This document shows positions 21,919-32,781 of a stretch of 64,000 bases of DNA, in pieces. This DNA is from Cristatella mucedo (Eukaryota > Bryozoa > Phylactolaemata > Cristatellidae). Positions within the stretch are counted from its first letter, which is position 1; each line of letters starts with the position of its first letter. The DNA lies in assembly GCA_009760855.2 (NCBI GenBank), contig WPIO01000154.1:491001-555000 (forward strand), written 5' to 3'. Under the pieces are notes generated by a model. The model searched no databases and had not been told where the DNA came from. It saw only the letters and a program-made list of their open reading frames with translations. The position numbers and the translations under genes are program-made.

Positions 21919-24410
21919 CTCAGGTACCCAGTCCTCCTTTATCTCAGATTTCTCTGATCTCATTTCGTATCTGTGTGCAAAAACCAATCTTTAATCAATA
22001 TCGGTGATTTCAATATTCATTTTGGTAACTCCTCTGACGCCTTCGCCACAGAATTTCGTGCACTGACTGACTTATTGTCTATTGCGGCTCATGTGGCCCT
22101 ACTCGCATCTAGGGTCACACGCTCAACCATAGTTTCTCATACAATTGCAATTCTTCATCACCGATTAATACCAAATCCAGCTTATCTGACCACATGCAGA
22201 ACTCATTCAGTCAACAATCTGTGCCCTCCTACTCACCTAAAATCACATATGAATCGCAAAATATCACGACCCATGACATCGATGCAGTCCGTGCGAAAAT
22301 ATCTGCCTCGCCTCTGCTGCTCAATCGCCCATCAGACCTGTTATCCTTGATGGATGGCTACAGCACGGCACTAGCTGACATGCTCGCCAATTTTAAACTC
22401 AGACTAAGCGAATTTTGCGCCCTCGCCCAGACGGTGTTTGGTTTACCATAGACATTAAACTAGCTAGGTCTACTAAGCGAAAGCTTGAAAGGCATGCAAA
22501 AGATCAGAACGACTGTCCATCAACAGCCATACGAGGACCGCTGTAGGTAGTACCAATCAATCTTAGCGAAGGCCAAGTCTGGCTTCTATAAAAACTTTGT
22601 TTAGTCACACATGCATAATCCAAAACTGCTTACGTCGACGATTAACCATCTCCTCAACCGCTCCCAGGTTAGCTCCTTACCAAATGATCCCGGTGATAAT
22701 CTAGCGGATCGCTTCTCTAGCTTCTTTGTCCAGAAAATAGACAAGATCAGAGAGTCAACCCTTACGAAGGCAGCATCCGCCTAGAGTGTTGTCCCTCAAT
22801 TCCTTGCAGCACTTCAATGTCTAAAATCAATGGAATCACTTGTGACCTCGTCCTAAAGTTCATATGTCACCCCTAACCATGTTATTCATTTTGTTGGTTT
22901 TTCAAGCATGATTTTACTTACCATTCAATTGCATTTCCCTTTGCAGCAAATTTAAAGCGCCTAGAGAGAGATTAAGTTCTCTGAGGGCGCTTTATCAAGT
23001 ACATTGTTATTATTATTATTATTATTATTATCTCAGTCAAAGAAGACAACTAGTCCTCTGGACCCCATTCCCACTCTCCTGCTTCTGCGATGCATTGATC
23101 TGCTGCTGCCATGCACACGTAACATCATTAATATGTCATTAGCCTCAGGTCATGTCCCAGCACTTTTAAAAAAGGCAGTAGCCAGACCACTACTTAAGAA
23201 AGCGACACTAGACCAAGAGAACTTGAGCAAATACCGCCTAGTCTCCCTTCTACCGCTCCTATCAAACACACTGGGACGAGTCATGGCAGACCACCTGAAC
23301 TCATCTATTGAAACTTTAAACCTTGCTAATACGTTGCAGTTAGGTTTCAGAGCTTCATGGCTACAAAGAGTTCACAGACGCTACACAGAGCTAATGGCTA
23401 CACGCAGTTCTTTCCCAGCAGTGCACACATAGGTAGAGTATCTCTGCTTGCTTTGCTTGATCTTTCGGCAGCTTTTGATACTATCGATCACCAAGTCCTT
23501 CTCGAGTGCCTCTAATCTCGCCTGGAATTACTGGCACTGCATTGCAATGGTTCAGGTCCTATCTCAGTGGCTCCAGAGTTACGATGTGAATTAACAAAGA
23601 TCGTCCGACGAACCTCACAAGTATGGGGTACCTCAGAGCTCCGTGTTTGATCCTGTTCTTTTAACGGTTTATACCCTTCCTCTTGCCGATGTGATTGCGA
23701 AGCACAATCTAGGCTATCACTTCTACGCAGATGACACTCAGTTGTACCTTTGCTTTGGTCCCTTCCAGCAATCCAGGACGTCAAATTCTCTCAACTCCCT
23801 CGCTGCATGTATTGTTGGCATATGCACATGGATGGCAGCACATTTTTTTAAATTGAATGAATGATGATAAAACTAACTTACAAACTATGTGCAAACCAAG
23901 TGTAATTCGCATATTGGAAAGGCTAACGCTCAAAATCGGCTCTGCCACCAGATCTCCTGTTGAATATGCACAAAATCTAGGTGTCTTGTTCCAAAGTGGT
24001 CTTTCATTAGATGACCACATCAGCTCCACTATCAAGTCTGCCAGCTTTCAGGTACGTAACATTGCTAAAATTTGGGCTTTTTTACATAGGGATACCACAT
24101 CTAGCTTGGTCCATGCATTTTTAAAATGACTTCTGCTACTCAATGCTTGGTGGTCGACCGGCCTCTGCAATCAGGCACTTACAGCTGGTGCAAAACTCTG
24201 CAGCTATGCTTGACCGTTGTGAGCATCGCAGTTGCTACATCACACCACTTCTCGCTCACCTGCACTAGCTACCAGTCAAGCAACGCATTGACTCCCAGGT
24301 TTTGTCGCTCACTTTTAGGTTACTTTACTCTTTGGCTCCAGCCTATCTATTAGATCTACTCCCCCAGTAGGCCAAGCATTGTACCTCATGCCTTTCAAAA
24401 TCTAACTATT
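21919..24410 (+). mobile_element. LINE-A long copy (endonuclease end to RT C-terminus)
   Basis: Starts inside the endonuclease (FISDFSDLISYL, then IGDFNIHFGNSSDAF), passes the linker, RT ([30 protein letters not shown]-like [14 protein letters not shown] near 23700) and C-terminal region, and stops near 24405 at the 2-kb repeat. Many frameshifts. A short LINE-A 3' end (22858-23030) is inserted between DLVLKF and QSKKT of the linker. Confidence 0.9.
22858..23030 (+). mobile_element. Nested LINE-A 3' end
   Basis: 3' UTR, hairpin and (ATT)n tail of one LINE-A copy inside another, both in plus orientation. The host frame resumes right after the tail. Confidence 0.85.
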
Positions 24411-24411
24411 T

Positions 24412-26450
24412 CAGTAGTACTGTTCAACTCTACTACTACTTGTTGCTTTCGTCGGCCCGAAGCGATGGTTAGGTAACCTCTTAGAGGCTAAGCTTCTGTT
24501 CATGGGCCACTTCAGTGTTCTACGCTATGGTATCGTCAACTCTACCAAGTCAACAATATCTGGGTTTATAGAATTAAACAGCATATCGACTATAATGAAA
24601 CGTTCACCGAAGATTCGGCTAGCAGAAAAATCATAGTAGTAATAAATACGAATTCTCTTCGTACGCACTAAATGGTTGCTGGCCATTAAAACTACCATGC
24701 ACACTTCTTACTAAGGAGCAGGTAATCGGCCAGTCACCAACCTGAGTGAGAGGCACTCCAGCTGCAAAATCCCCGGGACATCAAAGACGTGTCAGCAGAC
24801 TTTACGAGATTCTAAGAGATTCGAGCAAACCGACACGACAACCGGAAAGGTAGTAAAGCGGGCCAATTGGCAAACTTTACTGACTGACTCGAACCTCTTT
24901 GGTGACCAGTGATATTAGATAATGTACTTAAATCTGGCTCCAATTTCTATTCAAGGCTTGAAGCCAGGAATACCCAAGACCGCTCTCAAGATACCAGGTA
25001 CTCAAGGACCGCTCTCTACAGCCACGAGTGATTATATTTGCCTCGGGAGTTGAGGAGCTGCTAAAGTTGGGGCTCGAGAGGCGTCGTGCCAACAAGGCTC
25101 TCGATTGGCCTTGACTTTGCATCAAGCCAACGAGGCAAGCGCGAACTTCCAAACCCTCAAAAGGAAGGTCGATAGGCTTCCGATAGGATCACCAAATCTA
25201 GTTTCGGATTACAATGCGGATGCTATTGCTGCCAACTCATCTGAGAAGTCTCTCATGAAACAGTCCTACCCTTCAAAAGTTCTAGGCTGCCAATTGATGA
25301 AGTAAAGCTACCGATTATGCATTCACATACGTAAATTTATGGAATGGGAGTTGACAGACCATCGCTCAGCATGCGGCAAAACGTGTCTGGGCAAACCATT
25401 TGCATGCCAATGCTACTGTAGCCGGCAATTCAAAACTCTTCACCATTGCACTACACGATTAATCATCGCGGCTCTCACGATCAATCGAGTATATACGCGT
25501 AGACAGCAGTTGGTGCGTGCCAATTACTTACGCCCTTAAAACAAGTGCTTACAAAACCCTCAGCGTGAAATCAAGCAAGTACAAATTGGCTACAAGCAAA
25601 TGAGTCACAATGCAGAAAATGCAAGCGTTCGCGTCTGTGGCAGATGGCGAAAACTGATCATATGAGTCGGGGTAAGAAATTAGGGGGACTGAAAACCAGC
25701 AGACACCACCGATCCAGAAATCCCAAAGCCAGTGCTAGGAATTCTTCGTTATTCGAAAAGCCTGCCGCAAGGACCAGGCAAATGCGTATTAAACGGCACC
25801 AATGTCAACACAACGTGCGCATCTCTCGGCAGCCCACTACACGTAAGAAAGTAGCCAGGTTCGCTAGTGGTTAAGCAGCGCTTACGATCGTCCATAATTC
25901 CCCGTCACACTGAACCATTATTGGATCGGCATATTATTCTACATGGTAAGAATACAGCGGATAGATAGATATGTATCTGTATACACGGGGTAGCATTAGA
26001 AATTTCAAAATGTAGCGCCGATAGTCGGCAGCAGCGCCTAAACCGCTTATCTTGTGATAATTAAAAGAAAACCACGAATGCGAAGAGCTGTTTACGTTCT
26101 GAAAATGAGAGACGTTAACTCAGTGAATAGTAGCCGTGGCGACACAGGAATAGCAGACCTCACTTACTAGCTGTTGTTATTTTCCTAATCTGTCCACAAA
26201 AGCTGATTTGCCACGCTGGGTCCGGACAAGACCGGATGTACGCCGTTCGGTTTAGGGCCTGGTGGTGATCATTTACAAACAGCTTTTAAACATAATTACA
26301 AAAGCAAAGCAGTACCATATTATATAAATTTATTTTATTGAAACATAAAATGAACTTGGCAAGCTTTACTAATTTTACTTATGCAAGCATTGTTTATGAG
26401 CAATGCGCAGGCGCAAAATGCAGCTGCCCATGCTGTTGTGCGGGATTAAT
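24412..26450 (+). repeat. 2-kb dispersed repeat R2, copy 1
   Basis: About 2.04 kb matching 48105-50155 in reverse orientation at roughly 90-95% by eye. Shared landmarks: TACTTGTTGCTTTCGTC near the start, a 66-codon frame ending SKVLGCQLMK (25105-25305), a 76-codon frame MAKTDHMSRGKKLGG (25644-25874), and ACATCCGGTCTTGTCC (in reverse) near the end. No terminal inverted repeats seen. The 66- and 76-codon frames faintly recall a retroelement gag (ALTLHQANEASANFQ; QCRKCKRS), but this is not secure. Could be a decayed transposon or a segmental duplication. Confidence 0.85.
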
Positions 26451-26589
26451 ATTTTAGCGATCGAGATTTGAAGAATCAGATTGAATTTAGATCGCATAGA
26501 TCACTGTATTATTATTGAATGGGACATTAACTATAAAATAAATAAAATTCGTTTCTATAGCGAGCTTAGAGAACATTATCTTTATTCTC

Positions 26590-28066
26590 TCCACACATTC
26601 TTTTAACTCCACAGAGTCAGCATTGCTTCGGGTATACAACGACCTACTTAGGAATGCAGACATGGGTAGAGTGTCTCTGCTTATTTTGCTCGATCTTTCG
26701 GCAGCTTTTGATACCATTGATCACAAAGTTCTTCTAGAGCGCCTCTCATCTCGCCTGGGCATCACTGGCACTGCTCTGCAGTGGTTCAGGTCCTATCTCA
26801 GTGGGAGACTACAGAGTATTGACGTGAATGGACAAAGATCATCTAAAGTACCTCTGAAATATGGCGTGCCTCAGGGCTCCGTGCTAGGTCCGGTTCTTTT
26901 CACGGTTTATACTCTACCTCTTGCTGATGTGATTGCCAAGCACAATCTAGGCTTTCACTTCTATGCGGATGACACTCAGTTGTACCTTTGCTTTGATCCC
27001 TCCCAGCCTTCGAGCACCTCAAATTCTCTAAACTCACTAGCTGCATGCATTGATGACATCCGCACATGGATGGCAGCAAATTTTCTAAAACTAAACGATG
27101 ATAAAACTAACTTACTAGTTATGGGCAAACCCAGTGTGATCCAGAGATTGGAAAGGCTGACTCTCAAAATTGGCTCTGCCAGCATATCTCCAGTTGAATC
27201 AGCTCGAAATCTAGGTGTCATATTCCAAAGCGACCTCTCGTTAGACGACCATATCAGTTCCACTGTCAAATCTGCCTATTTTCAGCTTCATAACATTGCT
27301 AAAATTTGGGCTTGTTTAGATAAGGATACTACGTCCAAGTTGGTCCACGCATTCGTGACATCCCGTCTCGACTTCTGCAACTCACTGCTTACTGGCCTAC
27401 CAGCATGTGCGATCAGGCGATTGCAGCTGGTGCAAAACTCTGCAGCTAGGCTTGTCTGTCGTGAGCGTCGCAGTTGCCACATTACTCCACTTCTCGTCGA
27501 CCTGCACTGGCTACCAGTCAAGCAACGGATTGACTTCAAGGTTTTGTCCCTCACTTGTATGTCCCTTCTTTCTATGGCTCCAGCCTATCTGTCAGATATA
27601 CTACCCCATCAGGCTCTACCTCATCGTACCACCCGCTTTTTGGAATCCAACAGTCTAGAAATACCTCATACAAACCTGAAATCCTTTGGAGACCGTGCAT
27701 TTAGTTCATATGCTCCCAAAGCCTGGAACTCCCTCCCGACCTGCGTCAGAACATCCCCCGACCTGACTAAATTTAAAAGGAACCTAAAACCACACCTATT
27801 TAGGACAGCATTTCGTGGGTTCCTGTGATTCGTCCTTGATGTGCTTATGCGTGCTGACACTGTGCATGCTGCTACTAACCACATTGCATGCTGACCCTGT
27901 GCATGTCACCCCTAACCATATTATTCGTTTCGTTTGTTTTTTCAAGCATGATTTTACTTACCATTCAATTGCATTTCACTTTACAGCAAATGTAAAGCGC
28001 CTAGAGAGAGATTAAGTTCTCAGAGGGTGCTTTATCAAGTGAATTACTATTATTATTATTACTATT
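26590..28066 (+). mobile_element. LINE-A, best RT copy
   Basis: 5'-truncated at the TESALLRVYNDLL segment. Contains an uninterrupted RT-to-stop frame, the 3' UTR, the terminal hairpin (27995-28033) and an (ATT)n tail. The least damaged LINE-A in the window. Confidence 0.93.
26623..27828 (+). CDS. LINE-A reverse transcriptase, C-terminal 401 codons
   Basis: Intact 401-codon frame of an L2/CR1-like LINE RT, lacking the endonuclease and RT fingers because the copy is truncated. Palm A LLDLSAAFDTIDHKVL (residue 22 on), [13 protein letters not shown] (81 on), catalytic YADD (114-117), then SRLDFCNSLLTGLPACAIRR, LQLVQNSAARLV and LHWLPVKQRIDFK typical of this clade. The first Met is internal to the original ORF. 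No promoter, so probably not expressed as is. Confidence 0.9.
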   Translation: MLRVYNDLLRNADMGRVSLLILLDLSAAFDTIDHKVLLERLSSRLGITGTALQWFRSYLSGRLQSIDVNGQRSSKVPLKYGVPQGSVLGPVLFTVYTLPLADVIAKHNLGFHFYADDTQLYLCFDPSQPSSTSNSLNSLAACIDDIRTWMAANFLKLNDDKTNLLVMGKPSVIQRLERLTLKIGSASISPVESARNLGVIFQSDLSLDDHISSTVKSAYFQLHNIAKIWACLDKDTTSKLVHAFVTSRLDFCNSLLTGLPACAIRRLQLVQNSAARLVCRERRSCHITPLLVDLHWLPVKQRIDFKVLSLTCMSLLSMAPAYLSDILPHQALPHRTTRFLESNSLEIPHTNLKSFGDRAFSSYAPKAWNSLPTCVRTSPDLTKFKRNLKPHLFRTAFRGFL

Positions 28067-28189
28067 ATTCGGCGCTTCGCGCGTGCAACCGGGCTCGAGC
28101 CTGCAATCTTTTATGCTAACAATTAGTGATTGACGAAATATTGTTCAAAAATTCACTGTAATACTATTGGTATGGAAGTCAGTATGATA

Positions 28190-28420
28190 AGGTAATGATA
28201 ATAATTATTATATGTTTTATAGCGCCCTCAGAGACCTCAATCTCTTTCTAGGTCTCTCTAAAGGCACTTAACATTTTTGCAAAGGAAGCATGATCAAAAG
28301 GTTAGTGGTATTCAATGTAAAAAAGCACAACATGGTTGGTGGTGTCGGTCACAGGTTCTGCATGAAAATATGGTTAGTGACAGCTTGCACAGTGCCAGCA
28401 AGCATAAGCACACCAAGGTG
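28190..28420 (-). mobile_element. LINE-A 3' end
   Basis: (ATT)n-like tail, hairpin (AGCGCCCTCAGAGACCTCAA), 3' UTR. Abuts a plus-strand copy at about 28420. Confidence 0.75.
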
Positions 28421-29053
28421 TTGTGGGCGTCGAAGCTGCCACCTCGCACCACTTCTCGCCGACCGCCACTGCCTACCAATCAAGCAAGCATTGACTTTAC
28501 GGTTTTTTCACTAACAATTGACTAGCAATAACATTCGCTTTCACAACTTTCAGGTATCTTCATTCTTTGACTCCAGCCTACCTCTCAGATCTACTCCCCC
28601 ACTAAGCTAAATATCATAGCACCTGCTTTTCGGAATCTGTTTAATTATAACTCGTACAAGCCTCAAATCCATTGGAAACCGTGCCTTTAATTTGTATGCT
28701 CCCAAAGCCTGGAACTCACTCCCGACTTGCGTAACGACATCTCCTGACTCGTCCGCATTTACGAAGGAACTAAAACGCATATATTTATGGCTGCATTTAG
28801 TGGGTCCACGTGATCCTTTTTTCATATGCTTATTCGTGCAGACACTGTTAAGTGGAGCCACAAACCATATTTGGCATGCTGACCCTCTGCATATCGCCCC
28901 TCACCATGTTATTCTTGTTGTTTATTGAACCTGCGACTAATAACCATTAGATCGCGCTTCCTTGCAACAACCGTAATGCACCTAGAAAAAAATTAATTCT
29001 CTAAGGGCTCTTTATCAAATGTATTATAGCTATAATAGTAATTGTTATTATTC
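28420..29053 (+). mobile_element. LINE-A, 3' 630 bp
   Basis: From the CHLAPLLADRHCLPIKQ-like segment (about 28435) through broken C-terminal coding and 3' UTR to a tail near 29050. Confidence 0.75.
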
Positions 29054-29848
29054 GATAACGAGTCACGCAGATCTACTAAATGCTGCGCCAAATAGATGCG
29101 TTTTTAATTCCTTTTTCAATCACGTGAGATCAGGGAGCAGCGTGACAATCGATCGAAAGTGAGGATTCCATGCTTTGGAAGCATACTAACTAGAGGCACG
29201 GTCTGCGATGGATTCCATGCTTTGGAAGCATACTAACTAGAGGCACGGTCTGCGATGGATTCCATGCTTTGGAAGCATACTAACTAGAGGCACGGTCTGA
29301 GATGGATTCCATGCTTTGGAAGCATACTAACTAGAGGCACGGTCTGCGATGTATTCCATGCTTTGGAAGCATACTAACTAGAGGCACGGTCTGCGATGGA
29401 TTTGAGGTTTGAACAAGGTATAGATAAACGATAACATTCCGAAAGCTGGCGGTACGATCCTTAGCCTGGTTGGGAAGTAGATCTGTTAGGTCAGTTGGCG
29501 CCAAAAATGAAGGGACCTTAAAGTGAGTGACAGAACCTTGAAGTCACTGCATTGCTTGACTGGGAGCCAGTGCAGGTCGGCAAAAAGTGGTGTGATGTGG
29601 CAACTGCGACGCTCACGACAGACAAGCCTAGCAGCAGAATTGTGCACCAAATGTAAGCTGCTGATTGCACCGGCCAGGAGACGAGCAAGCAGTGAGTTAC
29701 AGGAGTCGACACGAGGTGTCACAAATGCACGGACCAATTTAGACGGTGTATCCCTGTCTGAACAAGCCAGAATTTTAGCAATGCTATATAACTAAGAGTA
29801 GTTTGACTTGACTGTGGAGCTGACGTGGTCGTTTAATGAAAGTTCCTA
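29054..29848 (-). mobile_element. LINE-A-like fragment carrying a 47-bp array
   Basis: Minus-strand C-terminal coding (HAFVTPRVDSCNSLLARLL-like frame 29486-29737, LHWLPVKQCSDFK), cut at about 29848 at a junction with LINE-B-like sequence. The same junction recurs at 47143. Confidence 0.8.
29164..29398. repeat. 47-bp unit x5 tandem array
   Basis: Five nearly identical copies of a 47-bp unit (starts GATTCCATGCTTTGGAAGCA), beginning at 29164, 29211, 29258, 29305 and 29352. The unit is a piece of LINE-A coding sequence, so the array grew inside the element. Confidence 0.95.
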
Positions 29849-29942
29849 ATCTTAGATAGATATCGGACGTGATGGCAGCTGCTGTTGAAGCAGCTAAAAC
29901 ACCACGCACTCCATCCATTAGTGACAGTTGGAAATGGAAAGT

Positions 29943-30490
29943 TTGGCAGAGCAGGCAGCTACTTAATCGTTCAAGCATTCAATGACTCTGTGCGTACCGT
30001 CACAAGCTGGGTACAGCTTCACTGGTATTTGCGCTTCGCCGGTAATTGCTGCATTTCGGCTGGGACTAGCACTGCTACGAGCTCTCGCGTCTTCGGCCTA
30101 GTGCGCCCGTCCGGACGTGGAAGCCGCTATACCCATTCGTAACATTTAGTGTCCGAAGAGTTGACCAATAGCTGAGGGTCAGCATAAGTCATTTTGTGCT
30201 AGTCTCATTGATTCTGGCCATATCGGCTAATTTTGAACCTGATATACTGAACTAAAGTAGAAAAGTAAAGGCTAAATAATTTAACAGCCTTAGTTAATGT
30301 ATAACGTCAGACGAGTCTGTAGGTCTATTAACAGCGCTTTCAGTGGCCAATAAAGGATTTCCTTGTGCAGAACCTGAACTCACATCCTGAGTCGTGACGT
30401 GCGGAGTCTGTTCCCTTCAACTGAGATCCAGAGGCTGCAAAAAGTGTATTGAGCACTTTAAAATTAAAGTATCAGTCTGCTCTGCTGAAC
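29943..30490 (-). mobile_element. SINE-3 (tRNA-like head, about 550 bp), copy 1
   Basis: About 550 bp nearly collinear with 45718-46255. The minus-strand 5' end (about 30440-30360) is tRNA-like, with box A region CAGTTGAAGGGAACAGAC and box B-like GAGTTCAGGTTCT. The body contains a run around TACAGCTTCACTGGTATTT. Similar to long tRNA-headed SINEs; family not recognised. Confidence 0.6.
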
Positions 30491-30844
30491 TTGAAATTGA
30501 CTGCGAATTGGAAGATGAAGTCCAGAGCATTTTTCTCGCCTCACTTCGAGTAAGAAACTGCAGAACGGACGTAGTCGCACGAAATTGGTAGTTGACAAGC
30601 GAAAGCTATGCATTCACCAAGTTGCAAGGTCAATGGAATCATCTACAAAAAAGCCGCCTAGACTTTGCGTGACACGCAGAACGGAACGAGCTTCCCGATG
30701 TTGACAAACCGCGAAAAGGAGTCTTTGCGGAAATGTGTGAGCTCGCGAGATAGACGACCGGTCTAACTCTTCATTGTAAAGCAGAGCTGATTCGAGACAG
30801 GCAGCCGTATCGCTGTGACGTCGCTGCACATCCTGGCACACTAG

Positions 30845-31010
30845 GTAAGGCCGTTGCTTTCACGACCTCGATCCCGAGGTTGTGGGTTCGATTCCTGAAG
30901 TGGGCGATTCTGTATCGCCACTGAGAGCGGTGGTGACAGTCGTAACGGCCCTTCTGTTGCTATACAAAAAGAGGCCGTTTCATCAGCTAGGATTTATTAT
31001 TATTTATCCT
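30845..31010 (+). mobile_element. SINE-1 copy
   Basis: tRNA-like head with box B GGTTCGATTCC at about 30885, body ATCGCCACTGAGAGCGGTGG, TTCTGTTGCTATACAAAAAG, CATCAGCT and a short (ATT) tail. Confidence 0.75.
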
Positions 31011-31019
31011 GGCAGAAGC

Positions 31020-31255
31020 ACGGATTCTAGTCGGCCTATAACGAGAGTTTGACACTCGCGTTAAGTCGCAGTTCAGAGCCGGTCGGCCGTACGCTCGAAG
31101 TGAATTGATGCAGCTTGTCCAGCGCGTCGGAGCAGCAGTCCGAGGCCTCAGCAGATGGCTGCCGCAGCAGTCTTGGAGCAAATTCCAGCAGTCGCAATCT
31201 CCGTAGTTGGCAACTGACGGGCGCAGGAAGAATGATCGATACGCGAGCGATAGCA
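31020..31255 (+). repeat. Dispersed repeat R4, copy 1
   Basis: About 235 bp matching 46560-46815 in reverse (shared GCAGCTTGTCC, GAGCAGCAGTC, CTCAGCAGAT, GCAAATTCCAGC). It abuts and appears to truncate the third CPSF4 exon-1 region. Confidence 0.65.
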
Positions 31256-31640
31256 GACGCACTCCTCGCGACTCCAGCTTCCATCGTCGCATGAGCCGTG
31301 TGGGGGCCACGAGACGTAGAATGCTGCTGACAATGCCAGAGGTGTCGCTGAGACGACCAGTCTTCGCGGATGCGCGCATCTCGTTCTGTAGAAATGTCGC
31401 TTGAAAAAAAGCTGCTACGAAGCTGCGGCAGGCAGCAGGCGCATTATCGCAGGCAGGCAGCTTCGATGGCGCTCGGTGTATTCGAACGCTCTTTCTAGTT
31501 CGGCTAGCTGCGGCTTCGGGTGCAAGCCCAGCCACTCTTCCTTGCTGGCCGAGCGAGTACAGCCCCATCCCTTCATAGCTGGCTGAGCTCGACCACTCAG
31601 TCGAGTACGCGCAGCCAGACCCTGTGGCCCAGTACAACGA
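31255..31640 (-). pseudogene. Degenerate third CPSF4 first-exon region (1C)
   Basis: This block is collinear with the 5' flank and start codon of exon 1B. The motif AATGTCGCTTGAA lies 108 bp from a minus-strand ATG at 31284, against 107 bp in copy B. After that ATG about 30 bases still resemble exon 1B (MEAGVARSAS against METRVASAS). The match then stops where another dispersed repeat (31020-31255) begins. No PLPFPGMD segment or donor follows, so the exon is broken. An alternative is that both blocks are copies of an unrelated repeat that happened to seed exon 1B. Confidence 0.5.
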
Positions 31641-31719
31641 GCATACGCCTTTGCGGAGCTTCGAAAATTAAATCAATCTGAGAACCAACGCTTCGCGGCG
31701 ATCTTAAGGGGCCAAAAGT

Positions 31720-31885
31720 CACTAATAATAATAATAACGATAATAATAACAATGCACTTGCTATAACGCCATCAGAGAATTCACAGAATGACCCTGAGAG
31801 AATCTCTTTCTGGGCGCTTTACAAATGCTGGATTCAGATAAAAAAATCTAGGCGCTATACAACTGCTGGAGTCAGATATGAATCA
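31720..31885 (-). mobile_element. LINE-A 3' end fragment
   Basis: (ATT)n tail, then the hairpin region in a locally duplicated form (two TCTTTCTGGGCGCTTTAC/TCTAGGCGCTATAC motifs, 31803-31855). Confidence 0.65.
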
Positions 31886-31889
31886 TTCG

Positions 31890-32625
31890 ACTGTACGACT
31901 TGTATCTTCGAAAGCGAGAGGGAAACGAACGAGCGCAACTAAAACTGAACTTGTTGCAGTCTAAGCTTGTCTAAGGCGGTGATGGCCAGCAGTAGACGGC
32001 AGCGCCACGTTAAATGCAACTGATCAAGAATGCTAGCAGCAACCGCAAACCGGTCTGTCAACAGTTGTCTCCAGCACATGTAGCAAGCAACTCGAACGCG
32101 AGCCAACGACACACTAATGAACTCAGTCTTACGGACTGATTACACGATCGCAGCATCGCTGAGCATGCCGACAGCGGCATACGTGTGAGTCGTGTACCAA
32201 TAAACAGCCGCATACTTCTAGATGATGAGAATACCTCGGGCCTAACTCTCAAGTATTTGCGAATTACTCGCATTAGTCACAAGACACTTATGATTCGTCC
32301 AATCTCTACAAACTGTCTTCCATGAGTCGCCATAGAGGAATGCAGTAAAGATATTCGCCGGTACTCTACGGAGTTTATTAATATTACTGTAATTCCTTGG
32401 AAAAGAAAAGAGCTCCAAAAGGCCTACTAATCGCCCTCAATCGACCATGGGGCTATTAACTTCACAGTACGAAGCCAAGTGGTTGTGGTTCAAAGTACGT
32501 ATTTTCAATGATCCGCTCAGGCTAAAATCACGGCTGTGACCTTCAAAGGTCAAAGGTGCTTATGGGGATTCGATCGTGATCGCACGAGCAGTTTCAGGAG
32601 TTAGACTCAAATTAAACGATTCAGC
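31890..32625. other. Unassigned
   Basis: No gene or repeat recognised. Contains TGACCTTCAAAGGTCA at 32537-32552 (nuclear-receptor-like half sites). Confidence 0.4.
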
Positions 32626-32628
32626 TCG

Positions 32629-32780
<152 letters not shown>

Positions 32781-32781
32781 A

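Noticed and set aside
24412-26450. Reading the 2-kb repeat as a normal host gene
   Set aside because: Changes between copies fall on all codon positions and the frames are short, so no sign of coding constraint.
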